Shown piece by piece: positions 1 to 6,052 of a DNA stretch of 6,395 nt. Every line of letters begins with the position of its first letter. Position 1 is the first letter of the stretch. Source of the DNA: an uncultured Lachnospiraceae bacterium (GTDB taxonomy: Bacteria > Bacillota > Clostridia > Lachnospirales > Lachnospiraceae); NCBI GenBank assembly GCA_900313435.1, contig OMRF01000023.1, positions 1 to 6,395 of the forward strand. The letters run 5' to 3'. The notes under the pieces are model-generated. The model saw only the letters and a list, made by a program, of their open reading frames with translations. It made no database searches and had not been told where the DNA came from. A program made the position numbers and the translations under genes.

Positions 1-1098
1 CTTAATGTCATAAACGATGTCCTTGATTATTCAAAGATGGAGTCAGGAAAGCTGAACATAGTCCCCGTGGATTATGACCTTTCCGAGATGATAAACGAGA
101 TCTTTATGATGATAAGGACGAGAGCGGCAGAGAAGAACCTGGATCTCATTATTGATGTGGATGAGAGTATGCCTCATATGCTGAATGGTGATTCGCTCCG
201 TGTCAAGCAGTGCGCTCTTAATATCCTTACAAACGCTGTAAAATACACGAAGAGGGGAAAGGTTGTCTTCTCCGTGAGCTATCAGGAACTGCCTGACGCC
301 AAGGGCGATTATACCTTCTCTGTTCAGGATACGGGTATCGGTATCAAGCCTGAGGATATGGAAAGGCTCTTTATCCCCTTTGAACGTATAGACGAGGTGA
401 AGAATCACGGTATAGAAGGGACGGGGCTCGGTCTCTCCATTACGCAAAGGCTCCTCAAGATAATGGGAAGCAGTCTCAAGGTTTCCTCCGTTTATGGCGA
501 GGGCTCAACCTTCTCCTTTACGGTTACCCAGTTCGTGCTTGATGCCGAGCCGATAGGGAATTTCAGGAAGGCCTTTGAGGAAAAGATCGAGAACGCTCCG
601 TTGTACCATCAGTCCTTTACTGCTCCCGATGCTAAGATCCTCGTCATAGACGATACAGACATGAACCTCTTCGTTGTCACGGGACTTCTGAAGGAAACAA
701 AGATCAAGGTCGATACGGCTTCAAGCGGCGAGAATGGACTCGTGATGCTGAAGCTCGATTCTTACGATCTTATAATGATAGATCACAAGATGCCTGTCAT
801 GGACGGTATAGAGGTGCTTCACCGGTTAAGAAGGGATTCCTCCAATCCGAACCAGCACAAGCCCTGTATCGCCCTTACTGCGAACGCCATGTCGGGCGCA
901 AGGGAATTCTATCTGAAGGAGGGCTTTGAGGATTATCTTTCGAAGCCCATTGATTCAGCTGCTCTTGAGAAGATGGTGAGAGAGATCCTTCCCAAGGACA
1001 AGATAATACTTGAAAGAGAGCCGGAGATCCCCGATCCGGATCTCGCAAAAGCCGTATCGACTCTTAGGAGTCGTCAGGATCATTTCCTGAAGATGTGA
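1..1098 (+). CDS. Hybrid sensor histidine kinase (HisKA end, HATPase, receiver), 5' partial
   Basis: The reading frame is open from base 1, so the N-terminus, including the HisKA histidine, lies outside the window; 365 codons are visible. The first codons read LNVINDVLDYSKMESGKL, the usual second helix of a HisKA domain. The HATPase_c domain follows, with an N-box (Asn codons at 220 and 232), a G1 box DTGIGI (328-345) and a G2 box GTGLGL (421-438), all intact. A receiver spans about 631-990: acidic pair at 649-654, phospho-acceptor Asp at 781 in IDHKMPVMDG, switch Thr at 877 and Lys at 943 in SKP. After the receiver only about 35 residues remain, so there is no HPt. It should autophosphorylate and pass phosphate to its own receiver. 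It is the only protein here with an ATP-binding domain. The stop lies 13 nt before the next start, indicating one operon. Family assignment is secure; its signal and partners are unknown. Confidence 0.93.
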   Translation, partial: LNVINDVLDYSKMESGKLNIVPVDYDLSEMINEIFMMIRTRAAEKNLDLIIDVDESMPHMLNGDSLRVKQCALNILTNAVKYTKRGKVVFSVSYQELPDAKGDYTFSVQDTGIGIKPEDMERLFIPFERIDEVKNHGIEGTGLGLSITQRLLKIMGSSLKVSSVYGEGSTFSFTVTQFVLDAEPIGNFRKAFEEKIENAPLYHQSFTAPDAKILVIDDTDMNLFVVTGLLKETKIKVDTASSGENGLVMLKLDSYDLIMIDHKMPVMDGIEVLHRLRRDSSNPNQHKPCIALTANAMSGAREFYLKEGFEDYLSKPIDSAALEKMVREILPKDKIILEREPEIPDPDLAKAVSTLRSRQDHFLKM

Positions 1099-1107
1099 GG
1101 GGGTGAT
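1097..1107 (+). promoter_or_regulatory. Ribosome binding site deciding the start of gene 2
   Basis: The sequence GAGGGGGTGAT begins inside the stop codon of gene 1. It differs from the ideal anti-16S complement AGGAGGTGAT by one G-for-A change. Its G-rich core lies 8 nt before the ATG at 1112. The GTG at 1103, which would extend the frame by three codons, lies inside this site and is therefore unlikely to be the start. Confidence 0.8.
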
Positions 1108-1111
1108 TAAG

Positions 1112-2965
1112 ATGCAGCTTGATTACAATATATTCTTTGAGACGTCCATATTCCTTGTAGATGTAATGATCTGTTTATATCTCTATGTGAAGTATGGGGC
1201 TTCAGGTACCGAGATCAACAAATATTTCAGGCGATTTGCAGTGGTCACGACGATATCAACCGCGCTTGATGTTATATCCGCTACAGTTATGAGCATACAT
1301 CTTGCTTCTATCGACTGGCTCCATATGGTGCTCCTCATAGCTTCACAGGTATTTAAGTATGCGACAGTACTTTATTTCGTTGTATATTCTGCCAGTTTCA
1401 TCGGAAGCGGTTATTTCGGTACGAAGATGGAGAAGTTCAATTTCTTCATCAACATAGCGTTCGTGGTGATGGAGGTACAGAACCTGTTTACCGGGAATGC
1501 ATACTCTTTCGTGGATGGAAGGCTTGTGAAGGGACCGTTGTGGATGGTCTTAACCTTTGGCTTTTCTCTTTATTTTATGATCTTCGGGATGCTGTTTCTC
1601 ATCCGCTACAGCAAGAATTACCGAAGGGAGCAGGCTATGGCGCTGAGCATCGGGGGCGTAATAGTCCTTGTTCTTTTTATCCTTCAGATGGTAGTAGCAC
1701 CCCATGTCCTTCTTACAAGCTTCGCGGCATCATTTGCCGTCCTCCTCTTTCTCCTTACCTTCGAGACCCCTGACTATTCAGCACTCCTGAAGGCGATGGA
1801 TGAGCTGAAGGAATCCCGGGAGAGAGAGAAGGCAGAGAGGGAAAAGGCAGACGAAGCAAACCATTCAAAAAACAAGTTCCTTTCCCAGATGTCTCATGAG
1901 ATAAGGACACCCATAAATGCGATCTTAGGCTATGATGATCTCATTTTGAATGCCGAGAAGAACAACAGGGAGGTCATAGACTATGCCGAAAGAATAAAGA
2001 CCTCTGCCACCGGTCTACTTGATTTCTTCACAAGTGTCATAGACTATGTCTCGGATTCCGATACAGGGGACATGGAGGTGGCTCCTCCTACCGTATCGAA
2101 GTTCAAGGAGATGTCGCAGGCAGCAGACATGCTGAAGGGCGAAGGGGTACGATTTGACAGGCTCGTTCTTAAAAAGGGCTATCCTGAACAGCGGATACTC
2201 ATCGTTGACGACAATGATATGAATGTGGATCTGCTCGTTCGGATGCTGCGTCCCGCAGGCATCAGGATGGATGTGGGCGAGAACGGCAAGGAAGCAATAG
2301 ACATGCTCCGTCATACAAGATACAACATTATCTTTATGGATCATATGATGCCGGTAATGGACGGGATTGAGGCTATGGATATCATGAAAGCCACTCACCT
2401 GTGCGACGGCGTTCCCGTGATCATGATGACAGCTGCAAATATAACGCCCCAGGAAAGAGATAAATACATGAAGGCGGGCTTTGTCGAATATATCTCCAAG
2501 CCCTTTGAGGATGACAAGATATACGACATTATGCTCAGGTTCCTTCCGCTTGAGGAAAAGGTGGATGAGAAGGATGTCACGGAGGATATCTGGCTTTCGA
2601 TAAGGAATATATTCTCATTCCTCGATACTGAAATGGTGAGGAGAAACTTTGAAGGTGACGAGGATTATTTCCTTTCGGTGCTTTCCGATTTTTCGACCAG
2701 GGACTATCCGGAGAGGCTTACTGCGGCCTATGGGAAGAAGGACTTCTACAGATACAGCTGTATCCTTCAGGCGGTCCGTGAGAACGCGGAGCTCATCGGC
2801 GCCAAAGATCTTTCGACCGTGGCAAAGACCAGCAGGAATCTTGCGGAGGCATCCGATTCAAATTCACTTTCCATAGTCCATCCCCAGCTTATGAATTCCT
2901 ATCAGGGTCTCATGGCAAGGATAAAGAGCAGTATGAAAAAAGTGAGAGGCGGTACCTTGAGATGA
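1112..2965 (+). CDS. Seven-helix membrane HisKA-receiver-HPt-like protein lacking the ATPase domain
   Basis: This 617-residue protein begins with about seven hydrophobic helices (roughly residues 7-27, 42-62, 71-95, 109-126, 144-164, 175-195, 198-215) ending in FETPDY. A charged coiled coil (about 224-255) follows, then a HisKA domain with SHEIRTPINAILGY and His262. The HATPase domain should come next, but only about 50 residues of linker separate HisKA from the receiver, and no N, G1 or G2 box is present. The receiver (about 361-480) is intact: D366/D367, phospho-acceptor D410, T440 and K463. The C-terminus (about 490-615) aligns by eye with the HPt of the next gene, but the HPt histidine is Gln553. 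The protein therefore cannot autophosphorylate alone or act as a normal HPt. Phosphorylation in trans at His262 or D410 is inferred. The frame is open and cleanly bounded, so this is not a simple frameshift. The ATG was chosen over the GTG at 1103 because of the ribosome binding site. Confidence 0.9.
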   Translation: MQLDYNIFFETSIFLVDVMICLYLYVKYGASGTEINKYFRRFAVVTTISTALDVISATVMSIHLASIDWLHMVLLIASQVFKYATVLYFVVYSASFIGSGYFGTKMEKFNFFINIAFVVMEVQNLFTGNAYSFVDGRLVKGPLWMVLTFGFSLYFMIFGMLFLIRYSKNYRREQAMALSIGGVIVLVLFILQMVVAPHVLLTSFAASFAVLLFLLTFETPDYSALLKAMDELKESREREKAEREKADEANHSKNKFLSQMSHEIRTPINAILGYDDLILNAEKNNREVIDYAERIKTSATGLLDFFTSVIDYVSDSDTGDMEVAPPTVSKFKEMSQAADMLKGEGVRFDRLVLKKGYPEQRILIVDDNDMNVDLLVRMLRPAGIRMDVGENGKEAIDMLRHTRYNIIFMDHMMPVMDGIEAMDIMKATHLCDGVPVIMMTAANITPQERDKYMKAGFVEYISKPFEDDKIYDIMLRFLPLEEKVDEKDVTEDIWLSIRNIFSFLDTEMVRRNFEGDEDYFLSVLSDFSTRDYPERLTAAYGKKDFYRYSCILQAVRENAELIGAKDLSTVAKTSRNLAEASDSNSLSIVHPQLMNSYQGLMARIKSSMKKVRGGTLR

Positions 2966-4041
2966 AGGGAAGAGTAGTCTTAAAAAATGTCAGTGCCCTC
3001 ATAATAGATGATGACGAGGTACAGGGAAATTATCTCAAGCATTCGCTGGAGGTCTTCGGTGCGGCGGCGGTTCTGGTCTTTGATCCGGACGAGTTCATCT
3101 CCGTACTGAAGGACGATGAATTTGACATTGTATTCATAGACTATATGATGCCTAAGGCAAACGGTCTTTCAATCTTCCATTCCCTGCTCTCCGAATTCGG
3201 CGGAAGCTTCAATACGCCGACTCTCATCATGGACAATGATTTCACGGAGTCATTCGGCAAGGAGATATTCAGGACCGGCTTCACCAATTATCTCGAGAAG
3301 CCTGTTTCAAAGGACAGCCTGTCAGCGGCGCTTTATCTTTATCTTCCAAAGGAGAAGTTCGTCTTTCAGAGGGAAAGACAGCATCTTCATGAACGGGGTG
3401 AGAAGGAGGTCAGAGTTCCGATAATCTCCGAAACCCAGACCTATGAGGACGAAGGAGTCCCGGCCTTCCTTTATGAGGTAGAGGGAATGGATGTGAATGA
3501 GGGGCTTAAGAATTGCGGCTCGGCGGAGAGCTTTGTTTCCGCTGTAAAGCTCTTCCATGGCTCGATAAAGAAAAAGGCGGACGAGATACAGAACTTCTTT
3601 GAAAAAGAGGATATAAACAATTACACTATCTGGGTCCACGCCTTGAAATCCTCCGCAAGGATAATCGGTATAGCGGATCTTTCTGAGCAGGCAAGGCTCA
3701 TGGAGGAGGCCGGAAACAAGGGTGATGTGGAGGCGATCAAAAAAGAAACGCCACAGCTTCTTTCCGATTATCGATCATACCTTGACATCCTTTCAAGGAT
3801 AAGCGAAGATAAAGATGATGAAGATAAGCTTCCGGAAATACCGGAAGATATGCTCTTAGATGCGTATGAGAGCCTCAGGAGTTTTGCGGATGAGATGGAC
3901 GTTGATCTTTGTGAAATGGTACTGAAGTCCATCAAGGAATATACTCTTCCCAAAGAGGATGGGGAGAGGATGAAGAAGATCTCCGAGATGCTTCTTGAAC
4001 TTGACTGGGAAGGCATGAAGAAGATACTTCCAAGAGAATAA
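2962..4041 (+). CDS. Receiver-HPt phosphotransfer protein with C-terminal helical tail
   Basis: This is a soluble 359-residue protein. An N-terminal receiver (about 10-128) has acidic residues D16-D18, phospho-acceptor D60 in FIDYMMP and K113 in LEKP. The switch Thr/Ser position holds Asp91 (IMDND), which is unusual. The HPt domain (about 158-275) contains the lead-in MDVNEGLKNCGS and the active motif WVHALKSSARIIG with His226, the only credible HPt histidine in the operon. A charged linker leads to a tail of about 75 residues (283-359), predicted helical and ending LDWEGMKKIL, for which I know no function. The ATG overlaps the stop of gene 2 as ATGA, implying translational coupling; upstream GAGAGGCGG is only a moderate ribosome site. 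The likely role is cytoplasmic phosphate shuttle between the receivers of genes 1, 2 and 4. The domains are secure; the direction of phosphate flow is inference. Confidence 0.92.
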   Translation: MKGRVVLKNVSALIIDDDEVQGNYLKHSLEVFGAAAVLVFDPDEFISVLKDDEFDIVFIDYMMPKANGLSIFHSLLSEFGGSFNTPTLIMDNDFTESFGKEIFRTGFTNYLEKPVSKDSLSAALYLYLPKEKFVFQRERQHLHERGEKEVRVPIISETQTYEDEGVPAFLYEVEGMDVNEGLKNCGSAESFVSAVKLFHGSIKKKADEIQNFFEKEDINNYTIWVHALKSSARIIGIADLSEQARLMEEAGNKGDVEAIKKETPQLLSDYRSYLDILSRISEDKDDEDKLPEIPEDMLLDAYESLRSFADEMDVDLCEMVLKSIKEYTLPKEDGERMKKISEMLLELDWEGMKKILPRE

Positions 4042-4061
4042 AAAGGAGGACACACTTCAAT

Positions 4062-4817
4062 ATGAAAAAGTTTCTTCTTTTGAGTGCGAAAAAATCGTTT
4101 CTCATAAAGGGGCTTTTGATAAAGCTTGAGGATGCGGGTCTTTCGTCGGATTATGCCTCTGCGGGGGATGCAGATGTAGACGCAAAGATGCGGGATTCCG
4201 AGATGTTCATCTTCTATATGGATAGTGATATGCAGAACAATACCGCGTTCATTAAGCATATCGATGATGTCATGAAGAAGGACGGCAAGATGGCGATCCT
4301 TATCGGAAAGAAGGAGGAAAAGGATTTTGTAATGCAGTTCATCCAGGAGGAATTTGTACTTTCCTTCTATGAACGCCCCCTTGACATGGATGTGTTTGTG
4401 AGGGATCTGCTCCTTGAGTCGGCGCTTGAGACCAATGAAGGTGAAAAAAAGGTCATCCTCGTTGTTGATGACGACACCGAATACAGGCAGCTCATAAGAG
4501 GGTGGCTCAGAGCCGATTATCATGTGGCTCTCGCAAATTCCGGCGTCCAGGCCATCACATGGCTTGCGAAGAATACCTGCGATCTGATCCTCCTTGATTA
4601 CGCGATGCCGGTGACCGATGGGAAAAAGGTCCTTGAGATGCTGAAGAGTGAGGAGACTACAAAAGATATTCCCGTTATGTTCCTGACGGGAAAGAATGAC
4701 AAGGAATCGATAATGGAGGTTCTGAAGTTGAACCCCGATGATTATCTTCTGAAGACCATCGGCCGCGACGCGCTTCTTGAAAAGATGCATGAATTCTTCG
4801 AGTCCATGGAATGGTGA
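4062..4817 (+). CDS. Tandem pseudo-receiver/receiver response regulator without output domain
   Basis: This 251-residue protein is preceded by AGGAGG at 4044-4049, 12 nt before the ATG, and follows gene 3 by 20 nt. The first half (about 1-118) has receiver-like alternating strands and helices (KKFLLLSAKKSFLIKGLL, MFIFYMDSD, SFYERPLD), but the N-terminal acidic pair is replaced by SAKK and the C-terminal Lys of the KP motif by Arg, so it should not be phosphorylated normally. The second half (about 131-251) is a good receiver: D136-D138, phospho-acceptor D179 in LLDYAMPVTDG, T209 in FLTG and K231. The Pro that usually follows that Lys is Thr232. No DNA-binding, GGDEF, HD-GYP or other effector domain follows; the protein ends with the receiver fold. 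It could be a terminal phosphate sink, a stand-alone regulator acting by protein contact, or a relay intermediate. Confidence 0.88.
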   Translation: MKKFLLLSAKKSFLIKGLLIKLEDAGLSSDYASAGDADVDAKMRDSEMFIFYMDSDMQNNTAFIKHIDDVMKKDGKMAILIGKKEEKDFVMQFIQEEFVLSFYERPLDMDVFVRDLLLESALETNEGEKKVILVVDDDTEYRQLIRGWLRADYHVALANSGVQAITWLAKNTCDLILLDYAMPVTDGKKVLEMLKSEETTKDIPVMFLTGKNDKESIMEVLKLNPDDYLLKTIGRDALLEKMHEFFESMEW

Positions 4818-4834
4818 AAAAAGCAAAGTCAGAG

Positions 4835-4873
4835 TACACTCCGGGTTATAAATCCGGGGTGTATTTTTTTTCT
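4835..4873 (+). terminator. Rho-independent terminator of the phosphorelay operon
   Basis: A 13-bp stem forms between 4835-4847 (TACACTCCGGGTT) and 4851-4863 (AATCCGGGGTGTA), closed by a 3-nt loop ATA. It contains two G-U wobbles and no mismatches. Eight Ts follow at 4864-4871, then CTT. It sits 18 nt after the stop of gene 4 and before the hrcA promoter, so it separates the two operons. Confidence 0.93.
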
Positions 4874-4901
4874 TGACAAACCGGTGGCAGGGGAGTATTT
4901 T
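4873..4901 (+). promoter_or_regulatory. Sigma-A-type promoter of the hrcA-grpE operon
   Basis: A consensus -35 box TTGACA lies at 4873-4878. After a 17-bp spacer comes TATTTT at 4896-4901, which matches the -10 consensus at four of six positions. Transcription would start near 4908, placing the CIRCE element in the first part of the transcript, where a bound repressor would block initiation or early elongation. The first base of the -35 box directly follows the terminator's T-tract. Confidence 0.82.
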
Positions 4902-4915
4902 ATCTCATGTAAGTA

Positions 4916-4942
4916 TTAGCACTCCAACCGATTGAGTGCTAA
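4916..4942 (+). promoter_or_regulatory. CIRCE operator (HrcA binding site)
   Basis: TTAGCACTC (4916-4924), a 9-nt spacer and GAGTGCTAA (4934-4942) form a perfect 9-9-9 inverted repeat, identical to the known CIRCE consensus. HrcA binds CIRCE and represses class I heat-shock genes, so this implies autoregulation of hrcA and repression of the operon it starts. It lies just downstream of the -10 box and ends 16 nt before the chosen hrcA start. Confidence 0.98.
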
Positions 4943-4948
4943 CAGAAC

Positions 4949-4953
4949 AGGAG
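4949..4953 (+). promoter_or_regulatory. Ribosome binding site deciding the hrcA start
   Basis: AGGAG lies 5 nt before the TTG at 4959. The alternative in-frame TTG at 4932 sits within the CIRCE element and has no upstream Shine-Dalgarno sequence. The protein starting at 4959 (MELDERKILIL) matches the usual beginning of HrcA proteins. Confidence 0.8.
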
Positions 4954-4958
4954 CAGAC

Positions 4959-6011
4959 TTGGAGCTTGATGAGAGAAAAATATTAATACTGAATGCCATA
5001 ATCGAGACCTATTTCGAGACAGGGGAGCCGGTAGGCAGCAGGACCATTTCAAAGTATCCGGGGGTAACGCTTTCCTCCGCGACTATTAGAAATGAGATGC
5101 AGGATCTCGAGGAACTGGGCTATATCCTCCAGCCTCATACCTCGGCGGGCAGGATACCTTCCGACAAGGGCTACAGGTTCTATGTGGACAATATGCTCGA
5201 GGCGAAGGATTCCGAGATCACCGATATGAAGGAGCTTCTCCTTGAAAAGACGGAAAAGCTGGAGGCTATCTTAAAGCAGGTAGTGACCCTTCTTGCGAAG
5301 ACCACCCAGTATCCGTCGGTGGTATCCTCTCCGGCAGTGGCTACGAACAGAGTGAAGTTCGTACAGTTGTCGAATGTGAATGAATCACAGATCCTTTGTG
5401 TCGTGGTGATGGGCGGAAACCTGGTGAAGAACAGGATCATAGATGTGACCGAGCCTTTGTCCAACGAGAACCTGCTTAAGATGAACATGCTGCTCAATAC
5501 GAACCTGAACGGACTCACGGTATCCGACATTAATCTCGAACTCATAGAAAGGATGAGACGCAGCGCCGGCGAGCATGATGAGATAGTGGAGCAGGTCTTA
5601 AAGACCGTAGCCGATACCATCACGGATGATGAGGAATTTGAGATTTATACCAGCGGGGCAACGAACATATTCAAATATCCCGAGCTTTCCGACAACAAGG
5701 AAAGCGCTTCCGAGATCATAGAGACGCTTTCCGACAGGGAGGAGCTTAAGGAATTCATCAGAGAGACCCAGAATGATGAGGAACTGAAGAAGAACGGTAT
5801 CAGGGTCATGATAGGAGCGGAGACTCCGCTCGAGACCATGAAGGATTGCTCCGTGGTCACCACGACATACGAACTCTCGGACGGCGTAAAGGGATCTATC
5901 GCCATTATAGGACCAAAGAGGATGGATTACAGAAAGGTTGTTGAGACGATGGCAAGGATCAAAACCGGCCTTGACAGAGCCTTGAAAAAGGGATCGTCTT
6001 CCGATGAATAG
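4959..6011 (+). CDS. hrcA: Heat-inducible transcription repressor HrcA
   Basis: With the TTG start the protein has 350 residues, close to the usual HrcA length. HrcA is a cytoplasmic dimeric repressor that binds CIRCE upstream of dnaK and groE operons; in studied bacteria its activity depends on GroEL. The N-terminal winged helix carries the family signatures GEPVGSRTI (22-30), LSSATIRNEMQDLEELGYI (38-56) and PHTSAGRIPSDKGYRFYV (59-76). The C-terminus has the conserved block GSIAIIGPKRMDYRKV (GPKRMDY at 318-324). The middle part would form the GAF-like dimerisation domain with its insertion. It is the first gene of the operon, directly under its own CIRCE, and is followed 41 nt later by grpE. 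No truncation or missing motif is seen. Identification is essentially certain; the non-ATG start is supported by its ribosome site but not proven. Confidence 0.97.
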   Translation: MELDERKILILNAIIETYFETGEPVGSRTISKYPGVTLSSATIRNEMQDLEELGYILQPHTSAGRIPSDKGYRFYVDNMLEAKDSEITDMKELLLEKTEKLEAILKQVVTLLAKTTQYPSVVSSPAVATNRVKFVQLSNVNESQILCVVVMGGNLVKNRIIDVTEPLSNENLLKMNMLLNTNLNGLTVSDINLELIERMRRSAGEHDEIVEQVLKTVADTITDDEEFEIYTSGATNIFKYPELSDNKESASEIIETLSDREELKEFIRETQNDEELKKNGIRVMIGAETPLETMKDCSVVTTTYELSDGVKGSIAIIGPKRMDYRKVVETMARIKTGLDRALKKGSSSDE

Positions 6012-6052
6012 CAATGATAAAGATAGAAGAAGATAATGAAAGGAGCGACGAG

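Noticed and set aside
43..447. Open frame on the - strand opposite the ATPase domain of gene 1
   Set aside because: The + strand encodes N, G1 and G2 boxes here; the reverse translation has no recognisable features.
1103..1111. GTG at 1103 as the start of gene 2
   Set aside because: It lies inside the Shine-Dalgarno sequence that is well placed for the ATG at 1112.
2879..2881. His590 of gene 2 as a replacement HPt phosphorylation site
   Set aside because: It aligns with the later PQL helix of the gene 3 HPt, not with the active helix, and has no HxLK context.
3768..4826. Long open frame on the - strand (352 codons) across genes 3 and 4
   Set aside because: It is antisense to two genes with clear receiver and HPt motifs, its translation shows no domain, and it crosses their intergenic ribosome site. 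It reflects codon bias of the + strand genes.
4818..4863. The terminator hairpin working in both directions
   Set aside because: On the - strand the T-run lies about 11 nt beyond the stem, and no - strand gene approaches from the right.
4932..4958. TTG at 4932 as the start of hrcA
   Set aside because: It falls within the CIRCE element, lacks a ribosome site, and adds residues not seen at the start of typical HrcA proteins.
6014..6052. In-frame ATG at 6014 as the start of grpE, or a small separate gene between hrcA and grpE
   Set aside because: There is no ribosome site before 6014, whereas AGGAG is correctly placed for the ATG at 6053. The short stretch simply runs in frame into grpE.
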